A program made the translations under genes and the position numbers. From Takakia lepidozioides (Eukaryota; Streptophyta; Takakiopsida; Takakiales; Takakiaceae): a DNA stretch of 64,000 nucleotides. The notes beneath the pieces were generated by a model that was given only the letters and a program-made list of their open reading frames with translations, had not been told where the DNA came from and ran no database searches. Of the stretch, positions 38,968 to 50,275 are shown piece by piece; the stretch's first letter is position 1; each line of letters starts with the position of its first letter. Where the stretch lies: assembly GCA_030704615.1 (NCBI GenBank), contig CM060733.1, positions 50,406,001-50,470,000 on the forward strand, written 5' to 3'.

Positions 38968-39110
38968 GGCTAAACACCTAGTGGTAATGGGCACATACCA
39001 CATTGGATGTGGTTGTGGGCTCAAACCACGGTCTGGTGTGTCTGGAAGGCTGTAGCCCTTGTGGTGAGAGAAACCATAATTTACGCTCTTCATAAGTTAT
39101 CGAGGTACTT
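38968..39110 (+). repeat. tRNA-derived SINE copy
   Basis: Starts CACCTAGTGGTAATGGGCAC (A-box-like). CCACATTGGATGTGGTTGTG and GGCTCAAACCACGGTCTGG (B-box-like) follow, then the tail CTGTAGCCCTTGTGG. It lies just downstream of DXS in the same direction. Confidence 0.8.
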
Positions 39111-39619
39111 GGCAGTGCCGCAAGGGCAGGTTCCAAAAAACTCGACATTGATGACATGGCAACGAAACGTGGTGACAATGATGTGGCATGGCACCCTATT
39201 CTCGTTCTACGCTAAAACTAGTCTTCTACCTTAGTGTCACTAGAATTTTACATTTGGAGGAATGCTAAGTCGTGAGCATGCTCATGCTTCGCCACGCTCA
39301 CGGGAGAGGGGGCCGTAACCGCAGATATTTAACCTATTTCCGTGCATTTCCATACATTCACCTCTTGTCAACATTTATCCCATGATTGAATGGCAACGAA
39401 TGTAATCACAAAAACCAATTTCGCTAACGAAACCCAAGTTTGTGCCCACGCGAGTTCAATTTCGGACAAGAGCTTGAAAGGAGAAACCCTCAAAAAAATA
39501 AAACAATTTTGCTGATCTAAAGCTATGATGAGTTTACACTGTCGAACGACGAGATGTTGCACGTGGTGTTATATTTATTTTGGATGTCATTATTTTGCAT
39601 TCATTGCCTATTATGTTGC
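39111..39619. other. gene-free stretch
   Basis: Nothing recognised. Confidence 0.4.
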
Positions 39620-40195
39620 TGTTGACGCCCACATAATTCGTGGACCTCCCGTAAGTCCTCCAATGACAAAATAAAGCGATTGTTTTTTTTCAAAGAATAT
39701 TGTGTGAGGACTCATGTGGGTGTTAACACCCACATAAACTCTAGACCTCACGCAAGTCGTCCAATGACACAATAAAGCGATTTTGTTTAAAATTTTTAAA
39801 AATAATTATATGAAGACTTATGTGGGTGTTGACGCATAATTGGTGGACGCAAGTTCTTCAATCACCAAAACATAATAATAATAATAATTTATTTTTTAAA
39901 TAATTATATAAAATGTGAGGATTTATGTGGGCGTCAACTCGTGGACCTCCGCAGGTCCAATGACATTATAAAAGAATCCAAAAAAACTTATAAAAAGACG
40001 TATGTAAAATGTGAGGACTTATGTGGGTGTTGACGCCCATATTATTCGTGGACCTCCCGCAAGTTCTCAAACGACACAATAAAAAAATAAAATTCAAATT
40101 ATTTCGGAAAAAACAAAAACATATCATGTCATAACATAGTTTTGTGAGGTCTAGGAATTATGTGGTCGTCAACGCCTACATAAGTCCTCACACGT
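39620..40195. repeat. imperfect tandem array, ~100-140-bp units
   Basis: Five full units and part of a sixth start at about 39622, 39721, 39827, 39931, 40028 and 40168. Each carries GT(T/C)(G/A)ACGCC-type starts, TTCGTGGACCTCCCGCAAGT, ACACAATAAA, an A/T-rich spacer and GAGGACTTATGTGGGTGT. Units differ by indels in the A/T-rich part. There is no coding capacity. Confidence 0.8.
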
Positions 40196-41060
40196 GATTA
40201 CATGCACATAATAAATGCACCAATATGATTCCAATTGTCCGAATGGCGCTGTTGGTATTTTTGCAAGAATAGGCCTACCTTTGTCCTCGGGTACATGTCC
40301 TATTTCGAATACCGCACCACTCTGCGCTCACAACCACGAAAGCCAAGCTTACGCTTAGTGGGTCAATCGTAAGCATGGGCTCATAGGCTCACGTGAGCAG
40401 GCCTGCTCACGACGTAGCTTCCCTGCAACATTTGAACCTTGGAATAGCGTGGCGCTACACTTTGTGATAGGTGGCCTAAGAGCATATATTGAACCCAACA
40501 CGCCAACTTAATATAGTGGTATGCAATTTTGAGATGGGTTGGAACACGTCCACACCCTTGCCTCTGAACCTTATATCTCGTAAATGGCAAGTACTGTATC
40601 TCGGGCCCTGAACCCGAACGTAGTATATAGGACCCTGAACCTGCTCCTGAAAACAAGTCAACGTGACATGCTCAAATCAGAGAGCGCATGTCAGCAACTT
40701 GGCAGCGACCATGCCGGCTCTTACCAATGGGAATACCATAGGGGAATGAAGGAGCCAAACTGCGCGGGGATAACGTGGGCGATTCAGGGCCGGGGTGTGC
40801 GCGAGTCGGGGCTACCCCGCTACAGAACCCGATAGGGCTTGAATCAATCACGGTATCTTTGGTGTTACAAGGAGTATTTCGGGCTCAAGGGTGGAGATGC
40901 TCTAAGGAGAGGCCCTCTCGTGGGTCTGCCAATGGGGCATGAGGAGACCAGAGACTCTCCATGATCAAGAACCGTGGGCCGAGTGGGTGGGGTAACCATC
41001 TTTTTTTTGCGAGCCCCACTTTGTGTGGCCCGCGATGCATTCAAGACGCCATGTGAGACA
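40196..41060. other. gene-free stretch
   Basis: No gene is seen. Open frames on either strand lack recognisable motifs. Confidence 0.4.
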
Positions 41061-41285
41061 CTTTGTTTGTTTTGTTTGATTGTAGCATTCAAATCTCCCA
41101 AACCACGGGCCCAGCCCTGGTGCTTGGTACCATTGGAAAGCCCTCGATAAGGAGGGGTGCACCGACTTGGTCTCATGATTTTTGGACGTACGGTGTGGGA
41201 GATGTCGGATTTCAAGTACTTTTGGTCGTTGGAAATTCGTGAAAAATAGCAAAGTGGGCTTTCCTGGAGCAATGATTGGATATAG
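41061..41285 (+). repeat. dispersed repeat family B, copy 4
   Basis: TTTGTTTGTTTTGTTTG tract, CAAATCTCCCAAACCACGGG, TGGTACCATTGGAAAGCCC, CTCATGATTTTTGGAC, CAAGTACTTTTGGTCG and AAATAGCAAAGTGGGC. The 3' end is shorter than in the copies at 27460 and 27945. Confidence 0.75.
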
Positions 41286-42125
41286 TACTACTCAATAGAT
41301 TCATGGGAAAAAAAAATGGGTTTTTTCAATATATGAAGCAAAGTAGTTTGTTTTTTGTTTGTTGGCTTCTCCCTATAAGAGAAAGACCACGCATTGGTGC
41401 CAAAAAGGAGTAAGATCCTGGTATACCTCCACTAGATAATACCTATATGAAGCAAATAATCCTCCCCACTTAAATGTTAACTTGAATGTTCCTTGATTGG
41501 ATAAGACCCATAAATGAATCTTACACATGTAAATATTCATAAAGCAGAAATTGATCGAAGAACTATACCTTGTAACCATCGCAAAACCTAGATGTATTTT
41601 CTGTTGATATTTTGTGTGTTGGCTACATTGGTAGCATGATATGCACGCATATATCCAGACCGATATGGATACATTTTACTCTTACAAAGTGAAATGTCGG
41701 GAACTGAATAGCTCCATGTATGTGCCTTGGGTCTACTCTTGAATAACGTTATGTCTTGTGCTCCGCTCAAATGACATGATGGGATCTTTTGATATGTGGG
41801 AAGCAACCATTCAACCCCAACTCGGTGGATGTAGAGTGTAGGGTACTGAGGATATATGAGTCATGGTCACTTTTGAATGGACCTCTTTGAGCCAAGTCCT
41901 GAGTCGCGTGCAAGAAGATCGTAACCTGAGGAGAATACCTCAGACAGTGAACAACAGGCTCAAGGCTGGGCAATGGAGTTGAAGACGACTTATACTCTAA
42001 CTGGTGGTTTGTCCATCAGGATGCATGGAGAAATGTAACGATTTGCTGTTATGGCGAGGGAACTGGTATGGCTTCCATGCTGCTTGCATTGAAGTCTTTA
42101 TTGCCTCATTGCAACATAGAGCCTG
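41286..42125. other. gene-free flank of the LTR retrotransposon
   Basis: Nothing recognised up to the 5' LTR. Confidence 0.4.
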
Positions 42126-42437
42126 TGTCAAGTTATTTTACCACTGATGTGAAGTTAGATAGGAAATAGCAAGCTTTTATATATTGACATTTGGGATTGA
42201 CCCAAGTGTCAATCCAGGGGCCAATACATGTTTGTCTGGCGTTGTTATCTTCACGGCAGATCGCGGTGGGCTCATCTTTCTCGAGTTGAGCCTCACCGCG
42301 TCTAGCTATGGCGTCGTAGTGTGGATTCCCCATGGCGTGGGGTGCACTGGCTCGACTTAATATATGAGTGATGTTTTCATGTGCAAGTGTGTGAGTTTGA
42401 GAAAGCTTGTATGCTTGTATCATTCCTTTCCTTATCA
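42126..42437 (+). repeat. 5' LTR
   Basis: 312 bases from TGTCAAGTTATTTTACCACT to CTTATCA, with TG...CA ends. The same sequence recurs at 50963-51279. No obvious tRNA primer-binding site follows directly. If the satellite in front of the 3' copy belongs to the LTR, this 5' copy would be truncated on its left. Confidence 0.85.
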
Positions 42438-44219
42438 CTCGAGAAAGATCAGCTCGAGTCTGTGAGTGCCAGGTATCTAGTGTAAATATTAATTATTCAG
42501 TAAACAACAACAAATTAATTTCAACTAATCAACTTTAGTATTTCTTTTCGGTTCGAGTTAGTTGTAGCACTTGTGTTTTCAGATCATGAGAAGCGATTCA
42601 GCCTAGAGTGCAGGGAGCCATGCATGAGCCTATCCAAAGCGGATAGAGTGCAAAGGTGAACAGGTTGCAGGTTTGTCATGGATAGAGAGGCGGGTAGCCT
42701 ATGTTGAAGAGTGGCGTTGCATAGCTCAATGCTATGGCAACCAAGTTTGGGCTTCTAGTGTGAAGCGGAGGAGATGCTGGCCACGTGTGGGCGAACTGGT
42801 GGTCGTCTTCTTCAGCTGCAGGTCGAGTTAAGGAGCTACTAAAATGTGGGCTGCGCATGGGAAGTTAGCATGTTGCAGGTTGGAGATGATATGATCAGCT
42901 CCAAGTATCTGCCCGAAACGAGTTGTTGCGGGTAGATGAGGAGCAGCCAAATGGCGGAGCTGCGAGGGGATGCATCGCAGCCTGTTGGGAGCTGCAGCTC
43001 CAAGCTCATGAAGAGGTATGAGTGAAGAGAGGGGGCTGGTCCCTCTTGTGTGCAAATCAGTGCACTTGTGAAACATGTGCTGAGTTGGAGTTTCAATCTG
43101 AAACTCAACAGTGTAAGGGCTCTTGGAGTGGCAAGAGCGGGGCTGGAAGGGCAGCAGTGAGGCGTCCTAGAGCCAAGGAATGTGCAGTAGAAGTGCAGGT
43201 ACACCAAGTTTATCAAGGTGTGTATTTTCAAATTCACTTTTGTGAGCTTCATGAAGAAAATGGAGCTTGTTGGGCAGCATATAGCTTGCTTGTTGAGTTG
43301 GAGGCACTTCAAGTGGGCCGTGAGAGCTCAGGAGTGCAAGGTGACGGGGTTGATGGTTCCGCAGAAGCCATAGCTCGTCGGCAGCAGGTGCAGGAGCAAA
43401 CCCCAGCTCGGGAACGCGTGGGAACGCCGGAAACGCCTCGGGAACGCATGGGAACTCGTTGGGAGTTCCAGGGAACGCAAGGAATAGTGGCCGTGATGGA
43501 CCATTGGGGTGGTATCACGAGATACCACGAGCCCAGATCGTGATGGTTGACCGTGACCATTGACCGTGACCGTTGGAAGCCGTTGTGAGGACACAACGGG
43601 TTGGCACGATGACCAGATCGTGAGGATGGCGGGCCGTGAAGGCTCGTGGGAGTGGTACCACAGGGTATCACTGGGCAGCCCGTGGCCAACGAGTGCCTAG
43701 GGCGGGCCGTGAGGAGTAGTGGCGGTTGGAGCCACCGAAGGCCGAACAGTTAGAGTGAAAAAAAAAAAAAAACTAGGCCGAGACCTTTCTGTAGGTGGAG
43801 GTAAGAGTCAGTCCGGGTTTGGGCTGGGTTGCAGGAGCGACACTGTGGAGAGATTTTTGGTGTGGGGGAGTTGTTGTTTTCATTCTTGTGTTTGGATCCC
43901 CTCCACACCTGCATGCTTGATTGTGCGCCATGCTAGTTTTGTGTGGGCGCTTGATTTTATAGGTGGTGGACTCGGGCTTTATCGCCGATCCCACCCTAGA
44001 GCATGCTGTCAATGGTGAGGCTGGGTTGATGACCAGTCAGACCATCTTTGTTTCTCCTGTGGTGAGGTTGGAGGTGATGACCAGCCAACCATAGGAGTGC
44101 CTGCGGTGGATGCAGGTGCAGGTGCAGGCTATGTTAGGAACCTAGTATTCCAAACCATAAGCCGCATCAGGTTCTCTACCCGGTTACCTTGTGGAGAGGG
44201 GGTTAGAGATATGTTCATG
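42438..44219 (+). other. retrotransposon leader
   Basis: About 1.8 kb between LTR and gag, longer than usual. It contains a 173-codon open frame (43022-43543) with no known motif. Local repeats of GGGAACGC(A/G)TGGGAAC (43410-43470) and of TGACCGTGACC(A/G)TTG (43545-43585) occur, and an A-run at 43758-43771. Confidence 0.5.
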
Positions 44220-45790
44220 ACCGGTTGAGTGTCAGTTTGTCAACACGGAGGTGCCACTAGTTGCTGGGGAAAGTGCCGGTACGAGCACTAACGATACTAG
44301 CGGGTATACGAGACGAGGTGTGCGGTTTAGGCCACCTTCACCTCCTGTGTCTTCTACGAAAGGTTCTAATTCGGATTGTGAATCAGGAAGACTCACACCG
44401 GCGGTGCAAGTTGTTTCCTTACCATTGTTGTGGGACACGATGGAGGAGATGTATGGAGCCACCAAGGGGCCACGAAGGTACTTTGGGGCAGTGGGCACCA
44501 TTGAGTTGGATGATTTTATCCAAGAGTCTGATAGTTGGTGTGACTTGCAGCAAATGCGCAATCCACAACTGTTTACGCCTTTCATGGCATGGAAGGGGCT
44601 GTTTCAGCACCTTCAGGGGCCGCCCATGGACGATTACCATGAGTTTAGGCGGGGGCACGATGTTGAGATCAAGGAGTAGATGATGTACTAGTCACCCGAC
44701 TATGTCTCCATCACTAGAGGCACAAGGGAAGCAGCCACACCGGCAACTGCACCAGCAGCAGCAGCTACAACAGCAGCTTCTACGAGCAGAAGTGGGACTA
44801 GTGGTACAGCAACTACGACGGCCACCCAAGTTACTGCTGCACCAGCACCAGTGGCGGTGCCTACCTTCAACCCTATTGTGAAGTTCTTCGAAGAGTTGAG
44901 AATGAACTACCAAGGGGTGAGGACAGAGAAGTTGAGGAGCTTGCAAGAGTTCCAGAGGAAGCCTACTGAGAGCTTGAGGGAGGCTTTCACTTGCATGAGG
45001 CGCTTGATAAATGTAACCCAAGGGATTACGGAGGCTCAGGCAGTCCAGTTCTGGTACGGGATATTGGACAATGAGCTGAGGAGAAGGGTGCGGGATGCAA
45101 CTCTCCTATAAGCGGCCCAACCCACCTTAGCAAATGTGTTTTTGCTGGCAGAGCAGATAGAGCTCAACATGGTGGAGGAACGAGTGGTCATGGTGGGATT
45201 TGCTAAGGAGGCACCACGGGGTAGTGGTGCTCCTAGCCAGCCACTACCTCAACGTGCTCAAGGCAACAAAGGGGCTTAGGTGAAGCCCAGGGAAGGACAG
45301 AGAGGACCTCAGATGTAGGGGTCTCTCCCTTCATTTGCAAGCCAACAACGGGCGGATGTGGTGTGCTGGACATGTGGAGGACCCCATGTCAAGAAGGATT
45401 GCCCAGAGGGAGGCAATGGTTTGGCACCGGCACAGCCTGCACAGGTGCAGTGTGGGCATTGTGGCAGATACGGGCATGGAGAGGCCCAGTGCTATGGTTT
45501 GTACCCTGAGTTGTGCCCAGGCCAGTTCCAAGGGAACAATGGTGGCCGGGGGCGAGGTGGAGCAGCCCAGAGAGGACGAGGTGGCCAGGCACGAGGTGCA
45601 GGCCAAGGGCAGGCTCAACATGGCCAATGACACGGAGGTCAGGGTGGTGACCAAGGCATGGCCAACCGGCTTCAACAGCTAGAGCAGAGGCTCGCTGCCA
45701 TGGCCACAGCTCAGGTGGTACCGGCTCCAAGGCTGGATGGTCCACCTCCTGCTCCCGAGGGAGGAAACTTAGGAGGCATGGGATTCATGT
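44220..45790 (+). pseudogene. gag: gag polyprotein with two CCHC zinc knuckles, broken
   Basis: Structural capsid/nucleocapsid protein. One reading frame is kept throughout, despite stops at 44677, 44689, 45109, 45277, 45316 and 45628. The capsid-like part reads FFEELRMNYQGVRTEKLRSL, then PTESLREAFTCMRRLI and QFWYGILDNELRRRVRDATL. An Ala/Thr-rich stretch precedes it. Two zinc knuckles lie at 45361-45520: CWTCGGPHVKKDC (C-x2-C-x3-H-x4-C, one residue short) and CGHCGRYGHGEAQC (canonical C-x2-C-x4-H-x4-C). A Gly/Arg-rich stretch follows, as in nucleic-acid-binding nucleocapsids. The true start is not certain; no good ATG lies in the open frame. Confidence 0.85.
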
Positions 45791-45791
45791 G

Positions 45792-45968
45792 CGGGGCAGC
45801 ACTACCACTAGTGAGGGGTGCCACTACCACTACCACTATGGGTGGGGCACCACTACCATTGGTGAGGGGTGCCACTACCACTACCACTGTGGATGGGGCA
45901 CCACTACCACTAGTGCCGGGCAGTACTACCACTACCACTATGTGCAGGGCAGGACTACCACTAGTGCA
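45792..45968 (+). repeat. 51-bp coding tandem repeat in the gag-protease linker
   Basis: About 3.5 units of 51 bases, each encoding a variant of GAPLPLVRGATTTTTMG. It lies in frame between the zinc knuckles and the protease. The Thr run and CACTAGTG core make it compositionally like the satellite next to the 3' LTR. Confidence 0.8.
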
Positions 45969-46548
45969 AGTGGAGTCAGCTGCGGCAGTGACTCGAGGAG
46001 CAGCACGAGTTCCTGAGCCACGGGGTGCGGAGGTGGAGTTGGATCCATAGCGTGGGGAGGCAAGCCGTCAGGCCAGGCTTCCTCGGTCATTCACATTGGC
46101 GGAGATAGTGTCGACGCTGTCCATGGCACCTAGTTCCCGCCCGACTGTTACCAAGGCGGAGGTTACTATGCCATTGGGGAGTGCTACACGGGCAGCACCA
46201 CTCCCTAGTGTTGCCAAGGCTACGACAACTAGTGTGCTGCTGGGGGCGGCCACAGCTGTGTGTCAAGCTCTATTGTTCTCAGCTACCATGATTGCGATAC
46301 CGGGGGTAAGACCAGCTGAGGTGTTCAGGCTGGCAGCGACACTCTGTGAGAGTGGGGAGGTTACTTCATCTTCTGCGGAGATAGTGGGAGGTGTAGTGCC
46401 GGAAGGATCCTCGGATGTGAGGGTCAAGACTGCCACGGCGGCGCCATGGCAAGCTGCAGCTGCCAGGTTGATGGAGCTATCAGCTAGGCCAGCCATTGAG
46501 CGCGCCATGGTGACACCTGGAGTTGTCATGTTAGACAACTAGGATGGC

Positions 46549-47028
46549 ATTTTCTGTTTGAGTGGACCGGCAGGCAAGAGGTACCGGCCACTGCGGGTCT
46601 TGTTGGACTCGGGAGCTCAGCCATTGATGCTGGGCAGAGCTGCTATTGCAGGCTTGGGCCTCACAGAGGCGGATATGGAGCCGTGCCCTTTCCAGATACA
46701 GACATCTCTGGGAGGATCAGAGCAGGCTCAGGGCATGACATGGCGTGAGTTGGCTGTCAGACTACAGCCGGATCATCCTATAGATGGCTCAGTGATGAGA
46801 GCCAAGGCCATTGTGACAGACGCGGTCTCGTACGATGTCTTTGTTGGTGGGGCAGTGTTGTACCCCATGGGCTTCACCCTGGATTTTTGGGAGGAGTCAG
46901 CTTCCTATAGGCCTGGATGGCAGTCAGGGGAGGGCCGGCGTGTGCAGCTCCCTGCGACGATCATAGGAGGAGTTGCGGTTGCCCAGCGAGGCAAGATGCC
47001 AACACTGATAGCATTCACAGCTCCATGA
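46549..47028 (+). pseudogene. retropepsin-like aspartic protease
   Basis: Would cleave the gag-pol polyprotein. The active-site strand reads VLLDSGAQPLMLG (Asp-Ser-Gly, at about 46597-46635). A hydrophobic YDVFVGGAVLYPMGFTLDFW follows about 75 residues later, as in gypsy proteases. The frame is the same as gag. It is preceded by a TAG at 46540 and ended by a TGA at 47026 where the polyprotein should continue. Confidence 0.8.
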
Positions 47029-47182
47029 CTTGGCCTGGAGAGTTGTTGGATGACAACACTCATTCAGAGGATGTGTCACCTCCGGGAGAGTAAGATGACA
47101 TGTATGGTATAGCGGAGTTGCCTGCCATGGTTGCTCATACTCCATTGTGGGGCTCGAGCAAGGATTTGCAGCGGGTTGCTGA

Positions 47183-48496
47183 TTGTCGTGTACAACGGTA
47201 GAGGCTTTTGTACCGTCAGGAGAGAAGGACAGTGCGGGAATTACACCAGGACCACCTCAGTTGTTACCATTGGACACCACACCGATTGTGTGGCCGTGTC
47301 CGGATGAAGGCATTTGCCTTCTGGACTTGTTTGGCGGGATCAGCACCGGATTGGTTGCTGTTCTACAGGCAGGTGTACGAGTACGGCGTTACTTGTATGT
47401 GGAGAAGGATGAGACTATACGACGCGTCTCACTCCGTCATATTGCTCAGTTGGTGTAGCAGTACCCTGAGTTGTTGCCGGTGTCTGCGATTCGTGGATAT
47501 CAGGCCTTGCCAGCAGACATCTCTTTGCTGGGGACGCAGGATTTGGAGCGGGTTGGCTTCATTGATCTGGTAGTGGCAAGTTGGCCCTGCCAAGGATATT
47601 CATCAGCCGGGCATGGCAATGGATTGCGAGACTCGAGGTCAGGTCTGTTTTGGGAGACGGTACGGGTTTTGCGCCACTTACAGCTTCATGAAGCTGTATC
47701 TCCAGCATACATCTTGGAGAATGTGCCACTGATGGGCAATTCTCGGGCCAGGATGATGGCTAGTATGCACCAAGTCCGGTCGTGGCTTGGGTCAGCAGTG
47801 TTGCTGGATGCAGCTACAGTGGGGTCACGGGCTCATCGTCCACGGCTTTGGTGGACTAACTTGATGCCACCCGCACTGCTCAAGCGTGCATTTGATGGGG
47901 TACAACGGCCAGCACACCTCACAGTGGATAGCATTTTGGACACAGGGAGGCAGTCTCAGCATGTGAGACACGATGACCGTTCGTCTTTGGCAGTGGTCAA
48001 CAAGGTGGGTCAACCACGAGCAGCACTACCTACACTGCTCAGCTTCCCAGAATCGCATGTTTTCCGGGATAGTAGACTTGGCCTCCTGTGGGATGCTCAA
48101 TTGCAGCAGTTACTGGAGCCTAATGCCGACGAGCAAGAGCAGGCTATGGGTTTTTCCACTGGGACCACGGCGGTGCTTTCTCTTTCTAAGACATCACGTC
48201 GTCAGGTTTTGAGGCAAGCAATGGATCTAAATTGCTTGACCTGGATTATCAGCTTGTCTATGGCTAAGCAACGTAGAGTGCGGAGTGCACTTCCCTTGAC
48301 GGTCTCTCTACCTACCGAGACGGTACAGGCAGTGAGTGAGGGCGAGCCGGTGAAGACCACAGGGTGTAGACATCTATGGCACACCTGGGATGTGCTCGAG
48401 GTTCAGAGGGAGTTGGCAGCCAAGGCGGCACTGATGGATGAGGTTGGGGATTCTTCTCGGGTTCAGGAGGTCCTCAAGGATGAGATGATGGGGTAG
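47183..48496 (+). pseudogene. C5-cytosine DNA methyltransferase domain (DNMT3-like) in the retrotransposon
   Basis: Predicted to move a methyl group from S-adenosylmethionine to cytosine C5 in DNA. Motif I (AdoMet binding) reads LLDLFGGISTGLVAVLQAG (about 47318-47374). Motif II is YLYVEKDE. Motif IV is SWPCQGYSSAGHG, with the catalytic Cys codon at 47588-47590. Motif VI is ILENVPLM (ENV at 47717-47725). Motif VIII is AHRPRLWWTN. A motif IX/X-like end follows (QAMGFSTGTTAV and RRQVLRQAMDLNCLTWI). Motif spacing and the RPRLWW form resemble DNMT3/DRM-type rather than DNMT1/CMT-type enzymes. One TAG (47456) lies between motifs II and IV. After it, 341 codons are open, the longest intact stretch of the element. 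The domain sits where gypsy elements carry reverse transcriptase. It is not a host gene: protease lies before it and integrase after it. Confidence 0.88.
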
Positions 48497-48522
48497 GATG
48501 AGCCTTGTCATTGACTGAGCAG

Positions 48523-50275
48523 GTAGGGAGTACTGCTCAAGAGGTTGCGGCATAGCAACCACGGGACGCGTCCTCTACCTCTAAGTCTATTGGACTTAAG
48601 GTAGTAGTTACGAAGGGCAATTGGGAGCCTGACATTGGACCTATTGTCACTAGAGGAGAGAGACAACGTATACGACGGTTCCTGAGGCTTACAGGAATTG
48701 CTTTGCCTCTCGTGCTACGGTGGAGGAGTATGAGAGACATGTTCAGATTGTGCATCGACCGGGTTTGGTCAATAGGGATGCGGATGGATTGAGTCGCAAT
48801 CCATGCACGAGCCAGCAGGATGACACTGGAGCTCGGTGGCATGGTGAGACGGACGAGGAGATGGTGCCGGGATGGTATGCATCTGCCTTTTTGTGTATCT
48901 TGGCATCGGGAGGTCAGGTTGGACCTACAACATGGATGATTGTAGACGGAGTGTCTGAGGACCCTGAGGCTAGTGATGAGCCAGGTGGTGCCAAAGATAT
49001 ACATGAGGATTCGGTTGTGTTGGACTACCTCCGCACTAGAGACACGGCAGCTAGTGTGACTGCCAAGGAGAGGGATCGGATCCTACAATGAGCCAAGAGG
49101 TTCAAGTGGGAGGGGATACACCTGCTTCGAGTGTGGGAGGATGGTCGGGTGAGGATCGTGCCTCACCCAACACAGCATGCACGGTTAGTGCGGCATGCCC
49201 ATGAGGAGTTGGGGCATTTTGGAGTGCGACGCACTCATAGTTTATTGCAGGGGCAGTATTGGTGGCGTGGTATGCACACAGAGGTGCAACAGTTCATGGC
49301 TAGGTGCATGGTGTGTGACAGGGTGCGTGCTTCATTCAACGCCCCTACACCACAGTTGCATCCTTTACCCATCATGGGATTGGGCTATAGGTGAAGTCTT
49401 GACTTCGTAGGGCATTTGCCACTGACGATGCGTCACCACAGATATGTGTTGGTGATGGTGGAAGTGGATTGAGTTGGTTCCATTGCCTGACAAGGCTAGT
49501 GAGGGGGCTGCGTATGCATTCCTGGATCGTGTGCTTAGCCGATTCGGTGCTCCAACTGAGGTATTCACGGACCAAAGAAAAGAGTTCTTGGGGGAGTTTT
49601 AGGTTTTGTGTGATAAAGCCTTGATAGACCACCGTACCACTTCTCAGGATCATCTTGAGGCCGATGGCTTGGCAGAGAGAGTGGTGCAGACGGTGAAGAG
49701 GGGTTTGCGCAAGTATGGCTTGCAAAAAAGACACCTAGGAGATTGGGATCTTCAGGTACCTTGGCTAGCCATGGGCTACAGGTTTAGCAAGCAAGCATCA
49801 CTTGCCTCATTCTCACCATATTTCCTTCTCTTTGGCCGAGAGCCAGATTTGCCAACGTCTATTCGCAGGGAGGCTGCAGTAGTCCTCAACCTTGATAATT
49901 CGGATGTGTGGACACAAGCATGTGCCCAGCGGGCAGAGTTGTTCAAGAGAGTCATGCCTATGGCTTTTGAGAATCTTGCTATTGCCCAACACCGAGACAC
50001 ATTGAGGTATGTCACTATACGTGGAGGGGGATATCGGCCAGGTGTTCGGCGTTTCCACCCTGGGGACTATGTGTATCTGCAGCAGACGGCGCCTATGACC
50101 TTAGATGTCACAGCAGGACGTGTGATTCTAATGGTCAGGGAGGTGTTGCCTTCAGGAGTGTTGATTCTGGAGGGTCAAGATGGCATGGTATGGAAGGACC
50201 ATGTGCGTAATTGTGTGCCATGTCACCTTCCACATGTGGATGGGAGGATAGATCCCAACCTTGCAGAGGTACCTG
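48523..50275 (+). pseudogene. RNase H stub and integrase, frameshifted
   Basis: The last part of RNase H remains at about 48737-48800 (QIVHRPGLVNRDADGLS). Upstream of it the reading frame changes near 48700 and all of RT and most of RNase H are missing. Integrase follows. The HHCC zinc module reads HEELGHFG...CMVCDRV (49200-49320). The core has DFVGHLPL, an apparent ~10-base deletion at about 49463 that removes the first catalytic Asp region, VFTDQRKEF (second Asp) and ADGLAERVVQTVKRG (Glu). The C-terminal part resembles an integrase C-domain (FHPGDYVYLQQ and VLPSGVLILEGQDG). Stops at 48555, 49089, 49392 and 49600 break it. This copy cannot integrate. Confidence 0.85.

Noticed and set aside
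39620-40195. CRISPR-like array
   Set aside because: Units are 100-140 bp, imperfect, without unique spacers, and the genome is eukaryotic.
47183-48496. Methyltransferase as an ordinary host gene
   Set aside because: It lies between protease and integrase, within matching LTRs, and has no introns.
49776-50058. Minus-strand open frames inside integrase
   Set aside because: They are shadows of the plus-strand integrase frame.
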